A stretch of DNA of 64,000 nucleotides from positions 62,001 to 126,000 of the forward strand of contig NZ_SJEE01000003.1 in NCBI RefSeq assembly GCF_006937785.1. The letters are read 5' to 3'. Origin of the DNA: Pseudanabaena sp. UWO311. Its GTDB lineage: Bacteria > Cyanobacteriota > Cyanobacteriia > Pseudanabaenales > Pseudanabaenaceae. The notes beneath the pieces were generated by a model. It was not told the DNA's origin. It did no database searches and worked only from the letters and a program-made list of their open reading frames with translations. The number at the start of each line of letters is the position of its first letter. The stretch's first letter is position 1. Shown in pieces: positions 1 to 10,693 of the stretch. The translations under genes were made by a program, and so were the position numbers.

Positions 1-133
1 TGTTGGCAGGAAGTTGAGGAGTTTGTGCGGCGATCGCTTGGGGGTAGATGCTGACAGCAGCGATCGCTAATGCAAAAATAGCTGTTTTTACCCCTTTTGA
101 GTTTGTGGATTTACTCGGATACAATTTATTCAC
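1..133 (-). CDS. Secreted protein, N-terminal fragment (possible TpsB/ShlB-type transporter)
   Basis: Not in most ORF calls because the window edge cuts it. Reading the minus strand from a GTG at 133 gives MNKLYPSKSTNSK, then a hydrophobic stretch (TAIFALAIAAVSIYPQ) and a cleavage-like AIAAQTPQLPAN. This is a clear Sec signal peptide: basic N-region, hydrophobic core, AxA site. AGGA lies about 10 bases upstream of the GTG. Only 44 codons are visible. It is divergent from the five exoprotein genes. TpsB outer-membrane transporters in cyanobacteria often sit next to TpsA genes and begin with a signal peptide and a Pro/Gln-rich stretch, so a TpsB identity is a reasonable guess but is not shown by these residues. 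Confidence 0.6.
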   Translation of the reverse strand, partial: MNKLYPSKSTNSKGVKTAIFALAIAAVSIYPQAIAAQTPQLPAN

Positions 134-720
134 AATAATTTATTCCTGAAGCCAAAAAACCTGTTGGTGGATAATTTAACAGATTTGATTCAAAATTTGA
201 GTAGAAACTTTAAAATTATTTTTTAGAGTAAAAATTAACGTGATTAATAGCAAGATTCAAATATCTAATTATCTAGGCATAATTAAATATAAAGCTCAAA
301 AGCTTGTGGCAAAATCTATTCGTACACTGCAAGTTGCCTGATTTTTCTAATAACATACTGATATTAATTTGCTCGAATCATTTGATCGAATCGTTAATGC
401 ATTGTATTTTTACTATCCAAACTAATATATACATTGTTTAAAATATTTTTCATCAGATTTTATGCGTAGATTAACTAAATATTCAAAGTAGTTTGATTGT
501 CATGAATTACTAATTTAATTAAAATAGTTTTAAAATTCGTCAAGAAATTCCGCCATTTTAAAAGTTTTTCAACTTAGAAACTATTTAAGAGTTGATGTTA
601 TGCAGAACGAAAATGATGAATCTCTTGCTGCTAGCGAAGCAGGGCAATCACGGGGATTGTCCCTATCTGAATAATTCATTTCTTGTACACACAAGTCTGT
701 CTGTCTTCGTTTCGAGCTAT

Positions 721-802
721 TTAGCCCCCTAAATCCCCCAATTCTGGGGGACTTTGAAGGGATTTTATTTTCTTGTTCCCCCAGAATTGGGGGCTAGGGG
801 GC
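721..802. repeat. Inverted repeat with C-run/G-run arms
   Basis: The left arm (AGCCCCCTAAATCCCCCAAT) is mirrored by a right arm (CCAGAATTGGGGGCTAGGGG), with an internal CCCCCAATTCTGGGGG palindrome. Elements of this look are scattered through many cyanobacterial genomes. It lies in the 1.09 kb gap between the left-edge gene and exoprotein A. The remainder of that gap (134-720) is AT-rich and shows me no gene. Confidence 0.6.
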
Positions 803-815
803 GATTATTGGATGT

Positions 816-872
816 GTTAGGCGACAGCCGTAACGCATCAATCCTATCTGTGGTGCGTTACGCTGCGCTAAC
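816..872. repeat. Inverted repeat, GTTAGGCG...GTAACGC family
   Basis: GTTAGGCGACAGCCGTAACG (816-835) pairs imperfectly with GGTGCGTTACGCTGCGCTAAC (852-872). This resembles the dispersed GGTGCGTTACG-type repeats of cyanobacteria. It is the second of three repeat elements stacked upstream of exoprotein A. Confidence 0.5.
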
Positions 873-1037
873 TCACCCTACGCAAGAATTGTGAGTTATT
901 AAATACACGATCTTGGTCAATTTATAGGCTTTTTCGATCTTATTGATTTCATCTAAAGTGTGATATTTTAGAACAATTAATATTTCTGAACTATTTGGGC
1001 GAGTAGTCAGAAGGTTGTTGCGTAACTTTGTTTAAGT

Positions 1038-1187
1038 TAGGACTTACGCAAATAAACCAAGAACTCAAGTTCTTGGCTAAAAGCTCAAGTCCACTGAAGT
1101 GGACTACAGAATACTGTTAATTAACCCGTTTCAACAGGTTTGAGCTTTTAGCCCGCACTTGAGTGCAGGGCTACTGCGTAAGTCCTA
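1038..1187. mobile_element. MITE-like element with 13-bp terminal inverted repeats
   Basis: The ends are TAGGACTTACGCA (1038-1050) and its exact reverse complement TGCGTAAGTCCTA (1175-1187). The 150-bp interior has no ORF and contains short inverted pieces such as AACTCAAGTTCTTGG and CCACTGAAGTGG. The same termini bound a 93-bp element at 28415-28507, which supports a non-autonomous transposable element mobilised in trans. It ends only 34 bases before the exoprotein A start codon, so the promoter of that gene must lie in or just upstream of the element. Confidence 0.65.
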
Positions 1188-1221
1188 TAGGTGTTGTTAC
1201 TAAGTTTAGGGATTGCAAACC

Positions 1222-4200
1222 ATGAAACGAGCTTTTCGCCATATCTGTTTGTCCTGTGCCTGTGCTTTGAGCTGTCTCTCTGCGGCATTTTCGGCTTCAG
1301 CGCAGATCGTTCCTGATGCGACTTTGCCTGTAAATTCCACCGTGACAACGACGGGGCAAGTTCATACGATTAATGGCGGTACTGCGGTTGGTGTTAATCT
1401 CTATCATAGTTTTCAAGATTTTTCGGTTCCGACGAATAACACGGCGCATTTTAATAATGCTGCTCAGGTTCAGAATGTGTTGTCGCGGGTGACGGGGAAT
1501 TCTGTTTCTAATATTGATGGGTTGATTAAGGCGAATGGGAATGCGAACTTATATTTGCTTAATCCCAATGGGATTGCGTTTGGGGCAAATGCGAAGTTAG
1601 AGATTGGTGGTACTTTTGTTGGTTCTACGGCGAATAGTTTTAAGTTTACTGATGGTAGCGAGTTTAGTGCGACAAATCCTCAGGCTCCGCCTTTGTTGAC
1701 GATGAGTGTTACGCCTGGGGTGCAGTATGGGGTTAGTAATCAGGGGGCGACGATCAGCAATTTGGGTAATCTCTCGACGGGGCAGGATTTGGTTTTGAAT
1801 GCGGATAAGTTGGATTTGCAGGGGAGTTTGCAAGCTGGGAGAGATTTGACGTTTCAGGCTCAGGACTCGGTGAAGATTCGGGATACTGTTAGTACTCCAT
1901 TTTGGGCTGTGGCGGGTCGCGATCTGCTGGTGCAGGGTAATCAATCTGTTGATATTTTTACTTTGAATAATGTCAATAGTGGGTTTTGGTCGGGTGGCAA
2001 TATGGTGTTGCGATCGGATAATCCCATCTTAGGCGATGCTCATTTCTTTGCTGGTAGTAATTTTAATGTTGAGAACTTAAATGGAACTTCTGGTAAATTA
2101 CTTAGCCCTAATGACCCAGTTATTTTAGCAAGTGGGGATGTGATTTTGGGTGACTATACAGGGGCTTCTTTGCATATATTGGCGGGGGGGGGGGTCACGC
2201 TGGGGAATATCACGATCAATAATGTTGGGGTTGATGTTAATACTACGATCAACCCTAGTAATACAAATCTATTTAATGCGACGAAAAGGTATGCGGATTT
2301 AGCGGATTTTAATTTGACGGAATATCAGGCGATCAAAAATAGTGATGGGACAGTTAAGGAGGTTGTGCCAGTTGCGGTTCCGATGAGGATTAATGGGAGT
2401 ACGCAGGCAACTTTGGATGTGCGATCGGGAGTGGATTGGTCGCAGTTGGGAGGTTTGCCGACTACACCCATATTGGGCACAGTGGCTCCTTCTGTTGTTA
2501 CCTATCCCATTCCTGCTTCTGGCAGGGCAGATATTACGATGAATGGGAAAATTCGGGTGAGCCAACCCAGTGGTTTGGTGTTGTTGACCAATCAGTTTAA
2601 TCCAAATACTTTATCAGGAGAAATTTCTGCTATTCGTGCAACAAGATTTGATCCTGAAAATGGGATTCCTTTAATTTATGTAATTGATACCAGCACGGAT
2701 GTTGTGGGGGCAGATGGAGGAGATATTAGAATCTATGGGAGAGGTGACATCTCATTTACCCTCTCGAGATTGGACTCGGGTTCGGGAGGCAAAGGTGGAG
2801 CAATTTCTTTATCTACAAATACTGGAAATATCTCACTTAACCACTCACTTTTGCGCTCGCCTGGCAGGAATGGTGGAGCAATTTCTTTTTCCACCAATAC
2901 TGGTGATATCTCACTACTTGGCGAAAAAAATATTGGAAGATTTTCTTCTGTCACCTCGTACTTGGACTCGTCCACGTTCTCGTCGGATTCGTCCTCTGGC
3001 AATTCAGGGAATGGCGGAGCAATTTCTTTTTTCACCAATACTGGTGATATCTCACTTAAATACTCGAGATTGAGTTCGTACTCAATCTCGACCTCAATCT
3101 CGAGTACGAATCTTTCCGGCAATTCAGGGGATGGCGGAGCAATTTCTTTCTCCACCAATACTGGTGATATCTCACTTAACTCGTCTCAATTGGACTCGTA
3201 CTCGAACTCAAGATCTGGCAACCCAGGGAATGGTGGAGCAATTTCTTTTTCCGCCAATACTGGTATCTCACTTACCTCCTCGATCTTGAACTCGAGCTCG
3301 AGTTCGGACTCTGGCAAACCAAGGAATGGCGGAACAATTTCTTTTTCCGCCAATACTGATATCTCACTTACCTCCTCGATCTTGGATTCGAGTTCGATCT
3401 CATACCTTGCAGGCAATACAGGGAATAGCGGAGCAATTTCTTTTTTCACCAATACTGGTGATATTACTTTCAACGACTTGACATCTTTCGCTAACTCTAT
3501 CTCTTACGACGTATACTTGAACACTTTATACTCTACCTCTCCCTATAAAGGTGGTACTTCAGGGAATGGCGGAGCAATTTCTCTTACTACAAATACTGGT
3601 AATATTTTTTTCAATAACTATTCTTCTTACTCTTTCTCGTACTCTGTATCAGGCAATTCGGGCTCTGGTGGGAATATATTTATCTCTGCTCCGAAGGGCA
3701 GCCTAATCGGTTCTTCTGGCATATCTTCTCTAAATTCTTTTTCCTTGTCAGAGCTCAATCAAACTAGTGGTAATGGCGGTAATATTGCCCTAGCAGCAAA
3801 AACTCAAATAAGTGGACTGGAACTCCTTACTCAATCTTCTAGTGAACAAGCAGGGATAGTACAAATCAGCGGATTGGGAGATCTTTATCTTAATAATCTC
3901 AAAGTCATTACCAGTAAGACGATAAGTCTTACTTTACCTCCTCCCCTCAATAAAACATTTACCTTTGAGGTTGGAAAAAGTGGACGTTCAGGAGATGTAA
4001 CAGTTACAGGAGTGGGCAGCTTCACCTTTGACAAAACCACTATCAACAGCATCACCCAAGGAAGCGATCCTGCTGGCAATATTTCCATCACTAGCCCCAG
4101 CACTGTCACCTTTCAAAACAATAGCCAAATCCTAAGCAGCACCAACAACAGTGGCTTAGCAGGAAGCGTCACAATCAACGCCGCCAAAGCGATCTCAATC

Positions 4201-6252
4201 CTAGACAAAAGCGAACTCAACGCCCAAACCACCGCCGCAGGCAAAGCAGGCAACATCACCATCAATACCCCACTCCTAAATCTTGATGGCACAGCCCAAA
4301 TCACCACCACCGCCACAGCAGCATCCACCAACACCGATGGCGGCGGTAGCATCACCCTCAATGCCTCCACCATGAACCTCTTCGGCACAGTCGGCATCTT
4401 CGCCGAAACCCAAGGAGTCGCCCCCGCAGGAATCCTCAAACTCAATCCCTATAGCAACGACTCAAACCTCAATATCGCCCTAGCCAACAACTCCGCCATC
4501 TCCGCCTCGACAACCGCAAGTGGCAACGGCGGTGACTTAAGCCTCACCGCACCACAATCAATTAACGTCGCAGGCAACGGCAAACTCGCTGTCGAAACAT
4601 CAGGAACAGGTAAAGCAGGAAACATTAGCTTCACCACATCACAACTAACCCTCACCGATGGAGTCTTAGTTTCAGCATCTACATCAGGAAAAGGAACAGC
4701 AGGCGACATCTTTGTTAAAGCAAATAACTTCAACATCACCAACGGCGCAAGAATTGAAACCGCAACCTCAAATAGTGGTAACTCAGGCAACATTGACGTG
4801 AGAGTCGTCGATCAATTCAATCTCACAGGCTCAAAAACAGGTTTATTTGCAAATACCTTGACTGGCTCCTCTGGTGCAGGTGGCAATATCTTTATTGACC
4901 CACAAGCAGTTACCCTCCGCGATGGAGCGCAAATCGCCGTTGGCAGCCTTGGCACTGGCATTGGTGGTAACATCACCCTAATATCCAATTTCCTTAGTCT
5001 CCTCAACAGTTCCTCCATCACCGCCGAAACCGCCAGCACCAACGGCGGCAACATCACCCTCAACATCCCTAACTTACTACTACTTCGCTACGCCAGCAAT
5101 ATCAGCACCACCGCAGGCACAGCCCTCGCAGGCGGCAACGGTGGCAACATCAACATTACTGCTGGATTCATCGTCGGAGTCAAAGGCGAAAACAGCGACA
5201 TCTTTGCTAACGCATTTAGGGGAAATGGCGGTAACGTCAATATCACTACTAACGGTATTTACGGCTTGGAATTTCGTCCACTCTTGACTGGTTTTAGCGA
5301 TATCACCGCCAGTTCTCAATTTGGTTTACAAGGAAGCGTCCTCGTAACCACCCCAGGCATCGATCCCAGTCGCGGACTAACCACCTTACCCCTCAACCTC
5401 GCCGACCCATCCAAACAAGTCAATCAAAGCTGTGTAATTGGAGGAAAACTCGCAAACCGCAACAATAGCTTTACGATTTCTGGTAAAGGAGGAGTACCCA
5501 AGAGTCCCAGTGATGCAGCATCTAGCAATCAGGCTCTAGTAGAACTATCTGATCCCGTCGCTAGCAGCATCAGTCAAACCCCCACCATAGAACAAAAAAC
5601 AGAAATAACGCCAGAGACACCCACCCGCTTAGTAGAAGCAAATACAATAATTCGTCGCAATGGCACAATAGAATTAGTCTCAGCTTCTGCACCTCTCAGT
5701 CCCGCCATACCTCAGCTTGCCTGTCCATTAAGTAGTAATAATGATGCAATTATTGCCACTAAAACCAAAAGTCTTGCTCTCAGCGATGGAGAAACTCCCT
5801 CAAACATATTTACCCTAGAGAATGAAAAGACAGGATTATTTGCTGTTGATATAAATCCAGTAAATAACTTAAACTTCACCCTAGACGATGAAAAGACAGG
5901 ACTATTTGCTGCTGATATAAATACAGTTAATAACTTTACTCTAGAAGAAGAAAAGATAGGACTATTTGCCAGTGCAGATAGTAATGGCAACAACATCGCT
6001 CTAGAAGCTGACAAGCTCTTCACCCTAGAAGAAGAAAAGATAGGACTATTTGCTCAAAACTTAACAGACAAAAACAACAACACTCTCATAAACTCATCAT
6101 ATGTTCTCATCCAATACGGAGATGGCATTTCAGTCATTAGCCAAGATCTTAGTTTCAGTGGTGACATTCTCCAATTTGCCAATAACCTTACCCTTCGTGA
6201 CAAAGATTTCATTACACCCGCAAACTTTAATAGAGTCAATATCCCAGCCTAA
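1222..6252 (+). CDS. Two-partner-secretion exoprotein A (filamentous haemagglutinin N-terminal domain)
   Basis: Large secreted beta-helix protein, 1676 residues from the ATG at 1222. I prefer this to the in-frame TTG at 1213 because the paralogues all start with MK(R/L) and TTAGGGA lies about 10 bases upstream. Residues 1-27 are a signal peptide ending SASA. Residues 28-165 are the TPS/haemagglutination domain (PF05860 type) with [33 protein letters not shown] and [13 protein letters not shown]. The body is Gly/Asn/Ser-rich beta-helix repeats, including a tandem [15 protein letters not shown] block with serine-rich spacers. A conserved C-terminal region follows ([43 protein letters not shown]). 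After the usual end motif IPQLAC there is an extra tail with four EK(T/I)GLFA repeats. An 11-G run at 2184-2194 could switch the frame. First of five paralogues; role as adhesin or surface filament is family inference. Confidence 0.93.
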   Translation: MKRAFRHICLSCACALSCLSAAFSASAQIVPDATLPVNSTVTTTGQVHTINGGTAVGVNLYHSFQDFSVPTNNTAHFNNAAQVQNVLSRVTGNSVSNIDGLIKANGNANLYLLNPNGIAFGANAKLEIGGTFVGSTANSFKFTDGSEFSATNPQAPPLLTMSVTPGVQYGVSNQGATISNLGNLSTGQDLVLNADKLDLQGSLQAGRDLTFQAQDSVKIRDTVSTPFWAVAGRDLLVQGNQSVDIFTLNNVNSGFWSGGNMVLRSDNPILGDAHFFAGSNFNVENLNGTSGKLLSPNDPVILASGDVILGDYTGASLHILAGGGVTLGNITINNVGVDVNTTINPSNTNLFNATKRYADLADFNLTEYQAIKNSDGTVKEVVPVAVPMRINGSTQATLDVRSGVDWSQLGGLPTTPILGTVAPSVVTYPIPASGRADITMNGKIRVSQPSGLVLLTNQFNPNTLSGEISAIRATRFDPENGIPLIYVIDTSTDVVGADGGDIRIYGRGDISFTLSRLDSGSGGKGGAISLSTNTGNISLNHSLLRSPGRNGGAISFSTNTGDISLLGEKNIGRFSSVTSYLDSSTFSSDSSSGNSGNGGAISFFTNTGDISLKYSRLSSYSISTSISSTNLSGNSGDGGAISFSTNTGDISLNSSQLDSYSNSRSGNPGNGGAISFSANTGISLTSSILNSSSSSDSGKPRNGGTISFSANTDISLTSSILDSSSISYLAGNTGNSGAISFFTNTGDITFNDLTSFANSISYDVYLNTLYSTSPYKGGTSGNGGAISLTTNTGNIFFNNYSSYSFSYSVSGNSGSGGNIFISAPKGSLIGSSGISSLNSFSLSELNQTSGNGGNIALAAKTQISGLELLTQSSSEQAGIVQISGLGDLYLNNLKVITSKTISLTLPPPLNKTFTFEVGKSGRSGDVTVTGVGSFTFDKTTINSITQGSDPAGNISITSPSTVTFQNNSQILSSTNNSGLAGSVTINAAKAISILDKSELNAQTTAAGKAGNITINTPLLNLDGTAQITTTATAASTNTDGGGSITLNASTMNLFGTVGIFAETQGVAPAGILKLNPYSNDSNLNIALANNSAISASTTASGNGGDLSLTAPQSINVAGNGKLAVETSGTGKAGNISFTTSQLTLTDGVLVSASTSGKGTAGDIFVKANNFNITNGARIETATSNSGNSGNIDVRVVDQFNLTGSKTGLFANTLTGSSGAGGNIFIDPQAVTLRDGAQIAVGSLGTGIGGNITLISNFLSLLNSSSITAETASTNGGNITLNIPNLLLLRYASNISTTAGTALAGGNGGNINITAGFIVGVKGENSDIFANAFRGNGGNVNITTNGIYGLEFRPLLTGFSDITASSQFGLQGSVLVTTPGIDPSRGLTTLPLNLADPSKQVNQSCVIGGKLANRNNSFTISGKGGVPKSPSDAASSNQALVELSDPVASSISQTPTIEQKTEITPETPTRLVEANTIIRRNGTIELVSASAPLSPAIPQLACPLSSNNDAIIATKTKSLALSDGETPSNIFTLENEKTGLFAVDINPVNNLNFTLDDEKTGLFAADINTVNNFTLEEEKIGLFASADSNGNNIALEADKLFTLEEEKIGLFAQNLTDKNNNTLINSSYVLIQYGDGISVISQDLSFSGDILQFANNLTLRDKDFITPANFNRVNIPA
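2184..2194 (+). repeat. Poly-G tract (11 G) inside exoprotein A
   Basis: An uninterrupted run of 11 G encodes part of LAGGGVTLG. The paralogue E has only 6 G at the matching place (about 20513-20518, LAGGSVTLG). The reading frame is intact at this length; a gain or loss of one G would shift it. Confidence 0.9.
2790..3640 (+). repeat. Tandem degenerate minisatellite in exoprotein A
   Basis: About eight in-frame copies of a unit that begins near GGAATGGCGGAGCAATTTC and encodes [17 protein letters not shown], separated by serine-rich spacers of variable length. The DNA identity between units is high enough to allow unequal recombination. Units begin near 2795, 2868, 3010, 3130, 3230, 3325, 3425 and 3562. 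Confidence 0.75.
5809..6054 (+). repeat. C-terminal EK(T/I)GLFA repeats of exoprotein A
   Basis: Four copies of FTLxxEK(T/I)GLFA, spaced 20-28 residues apart, lie after the conserved IPQLAC motif. Exoprotein B has three copies; C, D and E have none. Confidence 0.8.
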
Positions 6253-6290
6253 TGCTCCGCTAAGACAGCCAGATCCTAACTAGAAAAACC

Positions 6291-9200
6291 ATGAAACGAG
6301 CCCTTCGCCATATTTGTTTATCCTGTGCCTGTGCATTAGGTTGTCTCTCTGCTGCATTTTCAGCTTCAGCACAGATCGTTCCTGACGCGACTTTGCCTGT
6401 AAATTCGACAGTGACGACGACGGGACAAGTTCATACGATTAATGGCGGTACTACAGTTGGCGTTAATCTCTATCATAGTTTTCAAGACTTCTCGGTTCCG
6501 ACGAATAACACGGCGCATTTTAATAATGCTCTGCAGGTTCAGAATGTGTTGACGCGGGTGACGGGTAATTCTGTTTCTAATATTGATGGTTTGATTAAGG
6601 CGAATGGGAATGCGAATTTATATTTGCTTAATCCGAATGGGATTGCGTTTGGGGCTAATGCGAAGTTAGATATTGGTGGTACTTTTGTTGGGAGTACTGC
6701 CAGCAGTTTTAAGTTTGCTGACGGTAGTGAGTTTAGCGCGACAAATCCGCAGGCTCCGCCTTTGCTGACGATGAGTGTTACGGCTGGGGTGCAGTATGGG
6801 AATAGTAATCAGGGGGCGACGATTAGTAATTTGGGTAATCTGTCGGCGGGTCAGGATTTGGTTTTGAATGCTAATAGGTTGGATTTGCAGGGGACTTTGC
6901 AGGCTGGTAGAGATTTGACTTTGCAAGCTCAGGATTCGGTGAAGATTCGGGATAGTGTGGCTAGTCCGTTTGTAGCAAATTCTGGGAGAGATTTGACGAT
7001 TCAGGGAGATCGAGATGTTGATGTCTTTGCTCTCAATAATCCTTTGACGCAGATTTTGAGTGGTAGACATTTAAGCCTAGTAGGTGATGGGGTTATTTCT
7101 GGGGATGCTCACTTTTTAAGTGGTGGTAATCTTTCTTTTTTGACGATTACTGGAGGAGTGGCTAATTTTGTTAGTAAGTACGACCCGATTATTTATGCAA
7201 ATGGTAATGTGACATTTGGTAACTATACGGGGGCGGCGCTGAAGGTGGAGGCGACGGGTAGTATTCAAACGGGTGGTATTCGGATTACAAGACCAGATTG
7301 TCAAGCGGGAACGGTGGGGTGTGTTGGCGGTATTCCCAGTACCGATCCAGATTTTATAACTTTAACAACTCTTCCTTCGGTGATTTTGAGGGCAGGGGTT
7401 GCTTCTGCTTCTCCTAATTTAGGGAGTTCAGATGGAAGTATTACTTTTGGTTGGATTGATACTTCTAGTATTACTGGTAATGGTGGTGCGATCGAACTCT
7501 CAGCGAAGGGCGAAATCACTAATACTGGCTCATTTGTATCACCAAGTTTTGCAGATATGATTTTAGGGTCATATTCAGACATTGTTAAAGGTAATGGAGG
7601 AAGGATCTCTTTAACGTCGAATTTCGGTAACATTACTCTCCAAGGAGGAGATACGAACTCGTCATCGAGATCGCCAAGCGATTCAGGAAATGGAGGGTCG
7701 ATTTCTTTCTCCGCCAATAACGGTAATATTACCTTAACTAACTCAGGTATCAACTCATTCTCGCGTATGAGCAATATTGGATTTGCAGGGAATGGAGGAG
7801 CAATTTCTATTACTTCAAATTATGGAAATGTTTCATTAGTTAACTCTTCCTTGGACTCATCCTCAGCCGCATTTTTTGGCGGTTCAGAAAATGGAGGAGC
7901 TATTTCTATAACTTCAAATTCTGGAAATATCTCACTAGTTAACTCTTCCTTGAACTCTTTCTCGTTAGCAGGGACTGGCGATTTTGGGAATGGAGGAATT
8001 CCTTTTACAGCAGATTCAGGGAACGGGGGATCAATTTCCATGACTTCAATTTATGGGAATATCTCACTAAATAACTCGTTATCGAACTCTTTCTCGGTTG
8101 CACGGAATGGTTCTGCAAAAGAGGGAGGAAGCATTTTTTCCTCTGCTATCAATGGCTATATATCAGGTATAGGTTCTTCTTCTCTAAATTCTTTTTCAGT
8201 CACCATTAGTGGTAAAAGCAGTGCTGGAGGCAACGTTACACTAGAATCTAAAACTCTAATAAGTAACATTGAGATTTTTACCCAATCATCCACTGAGGTA
8301 GCAGGTACGGTGAAAATTAACGGATTAGGAGATCTGACTATTACGAACCTTAATGTTATTACGAGTAAGACGATAAACGTTAAAAATCCGCTCTATAGCC
8401 CGAGTCGCCCGATCTCACGAAACAATTTGCCTGTAATTGGCTTCCCACTTGGTCGAAGCGGAAGATCTGGAGATGTAATTATTACTGGGTTGGGCAATCT
8501 CACTTTTGACAGAAGTTCGATCAATGCTGTAACCCAAGGAAGTGATCCTGCTGGCAATGTTTTTATAGCTAGCCCCAGTACTATTACCTTTCAAAACAAT
8601 AGCCAAATCCTAAGCAGCACCAACAACAGTGGCTTAGCAGGAAGCGTTACCATCAATGCCGCCAAAGCGATCTCAATCCTAGACAAAAGCGAACTCAACG
8701 CCCAAACCACAAATGCAGGCAAAGCAGGCAACATCACCATCAACACCCCCCTACTAAACCTAGATGGAACAGCCAAAATTACTACCACCGCCACATCCAC
8801 ATCCACCAACACCGATGGTGGCGGCAGCATTACCCTCAACGCCACCACCATGAATCTCTTCGGTACAGTCGGCATCTTCGCCGAAACCCAAGGAGTCGCC
8901 CCCGCAGGTATCCTCAAACTCAATCCCTACAGCAACGACCTAAACCTCAAAATCGCCCTAGCCAACAACTCCGCCATCTCCGCCTCGACAACCGCTAGCG
9001 GCAACGGCGGCGACTTAATCCTCACCGCACCACAATCAATTAACGTCGCAGGCAACGGCAAACTCGCCGTCGAAACATCAGGCACAGGCAAAGCAGGAAA
9101 CATTAGCTTCACCACCTCACAGCTAACCCTCACCGATGGAGTCCTAGTTTCGGCATCTACTACTGGACTAGGCAAAGCAGGAGACATCTTGGTTAGAGCC

Positions 9201-10622
9201 AATAACTTCACAATCTCCAATGGCGCAAAAATCCAAACTACTACCTCTAGTAGTGGTGACTCAGGCACCATTGATGTGAGAGTCGCCGATAACTTCACCC
9301 TTGCAGGAACAACAACAGGCTTGTTTGCTGATACAGTTAAAAACTCCACAGGCAAAGGAGGTAATATCTTCATCGATCCGCAGTTAGTACTCCTGAAAGA
9401 TGGAGCCAAAATCGCTGTAGGTAGTCTTGGTACAGGCATCGGCGGCAACATCACCATCATCTCTAACCTCCTCACCCTCCTCAACAATTCCTCCATCACC
9501 GCCGAGACCGCCAGTACCAACGGCGGTAACATCACCCTCAATATCCCCGCAGTTCTACTACTACGCTACGGCAGCCAGATCAGTACCACCGCAGGCACAG
9601 CTCTATCAGGCGGCAACGGCGGCAATATCACCATCAACGCAGGATTCATCGTCGGAGTCAAAGGCGAAAACAGCGATATCTTTGCTAACGCCTTTACAGG
9701 CAATGGCGGTAACGTCAACATCACCACTAACGGCATCTATGGACTAGAGTTCCGTCCCAGTCTGACCACGCTTAGCGATATCACGGCAAGTTCTCAATTT
9801 GGTTTACAAGGGAGCGTCCTCGTGACTACTCCTGGCATCGATCCCAGTCGCGGACTAACCACCTTACCCCTTAACCTCGCCGATCCATCAAAACAAGTCA
9901 ATCAAAGTTGTGCGATCGGAGGCAAACTAGCGAACCGCAACAATAGCTTTACGATTTCTGGTAAGGGAGGAGTACCCAAGAGTCCCAGTGATGGAGTATC
10001 TAGCACGCAGTCACTAGTAGAGCTATCAGATCCAGTACCTATCAGCATTAGTCAAGTCTCAACCACAGAGCAGAAACTAGAAGCAACTTCAGAGACACCC
10101 ACCCGATTAGTCGAGGCAAATACAATAGTTCGTCGCAATGGCACTCTAGAACTAGTCTCAGCTTCTACTCCTCTCAGTCCCGCTATACCTCAGCTTGCCT
10201 GTCCATTAAGTCGTAATAATGATGCAATTATTGCCACGAAAACCAAAAGTCTTACTCTCAGCAATGGAGAAACTCCCTCAAACATATTTACCCTAGAGAA
10301 TGAAAAGACAGGATTATTTGCCATTGATATAAATCCAGTTAATAACTTAAACTTCACCCTAGACGATGAAAAGACAGGACTATTTGCTAGTGCAGATAGT
10401 AACGGCGACATCGAGCCAAAGGCTCTCAAGATCTTCACCCTAGAACAAGAAACGATAGGACTATTTGCTGTAGAGCAAAACTCAACAGAACAACAGCCAG
10501 AAATAACTTCAGAGATTCCCATCCGCTTGGTCGAGGCGAATATGATTCGCACTGGCACAATTGAGTTCGTCTCAGCTTATGCACCTCTCAGTCCTGCTAT
10601 ACCTCAACTTGCCAATCAGTAA
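6291..10622 (+). CDS. Two-partner-secretion exoprotein B
   Basis: 1443-residue paralogue of exoprotein A, starting 38 bases after it at an ATG preceded by AGAAAAACC. It has the same signal peptide (ending SASA), TPS domain ([23 protein letters not shown]), Gly/Asn-rich beta-helix body and conserved C-terminal region ([32 protein letters not shown]). The middle (about 7600-8100) carries GNGG(A/S)IS repeats alternating with serine-rich spacers. Beyond IPQLAC it has three EK(T/I)GLFA-type repeats, and then a second degenerate copy of the terminal cassette (RLVEAN...[10 protein letters not shown]) in which the conserved cysteine is replaced by asparagine. Predicted to be exported by a TpsB partner; adhesin or filament role is inferred from the family. 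Confidence 0.93.
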   Translation: MKRALRHICLSCACALGCLSAAFSASAQIVPDATLPVNSTVTTTGQVHTINGGTTVGVNLYHSFQDFSVPTNNTAHFNNALQVQNVLTRVTGNSVSNIDGLIKANGNANLYLLNPNGIAFGANAKLDIGGTFVGSTASSFKFADGSEFSATNPQAPPLLTMSVTAGVQYGNSNQGATISNLGNLSAGQDLVLNANRLDLQGTLQAGRDLTLQAQDSVKIRDSVASPFVANSGRDLTIQGDRDVDVFALNNPLTQILSGRHLSLVGDGVISGDAHFLSGGNLSFLTITGGVANFVSKYDPIIYANGNVTFGNYTGAALKVEATGSIQTGGIRITRPDCQAGTVGCVGGIPSTDPDFITLTTLPSVILRAGVASASPNLGSSDGSITFGWIDTSSITGNGGAIELSAKGEITNTGSFVSPSFADMILGSYSDIVKGNGGRISLTSNFGNITLQGGDTNSSSRSPSDSGNGGSISFSANNGNITLTNSGINSFSRMSNIGFAGNGGAISITSNYGNVSLVNSSLDSSSAAFFGGSENGGAISITSNSGNISLVNSSLNSFSLAGTGDFGNGGIPFTADSGNGGSISMTSIYGNISLNNSLSNSFSVARNGSAKEGGSIFSSAINGYISGIGSSSLNSFSVTISGKSSAGGNVTLESKTLISNIEIFTQSSTEVAGTVKINGLGDLTITNLNVITSKTINVKNPLYSPSRPISRNNLPVIGFPLGRSGRSGDVIITGLGNLTFDRSSINAVTQGSDPAGNVFIASPSTITFQNNSQILSSTNNSGLAGSVTINAAKAISILDKSELNAQTTNAGKAGNITINTPLLNLDGTAKITTTATSTSTNTDGGGSITLNATTMNLFGTVGIFAETQGVAPAGILKLNPYSNDLNLKIALANNSAISASTTASGNGGDLILTAPQSINVAGNGKLAVETSGTGKAGNISFTTSQLTLTDGVLVSASTTGLGKAGDILVRANNFTISNGAKIQTTTSSSGDSGTIDVRVADNFTLAGTTTGLFADTVKNSTGKGGNIFIDPQLVLLKDGAKIAVGSLGTGIGGNITIISNLLTLLNNSSITAETASTNGGNITLNIPAVLLLRYGSQISTTAGTALSGGNGGNITINAGFIVGVKGENSDIFANAFTGNGGNVNITTNGIYGLEFRPSLTTLSDITASSQFGLQGSVLVTTPGIDPSRGLTTLPLNLADPSKQVNQSCAIGGKLANRNNSFTISGKGGVPKSPSDGVSSTQSLVELSDPVPISISQVSTTEQKLEATSETPTRLVEANTIVRRNGTLELVSASTPLSPAIPQLACPLSRNNDAIIATKTKSLTLSNGETPSNIFTLENEKTGLFAIDINPVNNLNFTLDDEKTGLFASADSNGDIEPKALKIFTLEQETIGLFAVEQNSTEQQPEITSEIPIRLVEANMIRTGTIEFVSAYAPLSPAIPQLANQ
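7600..8100 (+). repeat. Tandem GNGG-serine repeats in exoprotein B
   Basis: Several imperfect in-frame copies of a unit encoding GNGG(A/S)IS(I/F)(T/S)(S/A)N(Y/S/N)GN(V/I)(S/T)L followed by serine-rich linkers, analogous to the block in exoprotein A but with different spacers. Confidence 0.65.
10287..10469 (+). repeat. C-terminal GLFA repeats of exoprotein B
   Basis: Three copies of FTLxx(E)(K/T)(T/I)GLFA, closely matching the tail of exoprotein A at the DNA level for the first two copies and then diverging. Confidence 0.75.
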
Positions 10623-10693
10623 TAATAATTAGTAACATTGCGTAATTTTATTTGTGAAACGTTTAATATAAAGTCCTTGTCAAGTGATGAACT
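10623..10693 (+). repeat. Inter-exoprotein spacer, copy 1
   Basis: The 71-base gap between B and C is nearly the same as the gaps at 14884-14964 and 19480-19550: shared AATTAGTAACATTGCGTAAT, then a GTGAA(A/G)CGTTTAA(C/T)ATAAAG stretch and CAAGTGATG just before the start codon. TTGCGT followed about 18 bases later by TTTAAC/TAACAT could be a weak promoter for each gene; that is speculative. It marks the spacer as part of the duplicated unit. Confidence 0.7.

Noticed and set aside
600-674. 24-codon ORF in the left intergenic region
   Set aside because: Too short, no ribosome site and no recognisable feature.
1213-1221. TTG start for exoprotein A (adds MQT)
   Set aside because: All paralogues begin at the ATG equivalent to 1222, which has the better ribosome-site spacing.
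2790-3640. CRISPR-like periodic repeats
   Set aside because: Repeats are in-frame parts of an exoprotein, imperfect and with spacers of unequal, low-complexity sequence; no cas genes in the window.
8927-9541. Long antisense ORF (204 codons) in exoprotein B, and similar ones in A, C, D and E
   Set aside because: They mirror the C/A-rich repeats of the sense genes, have no ribosome sites and encode low-complexity Leu/Pro/Val strings; by-products of composition.
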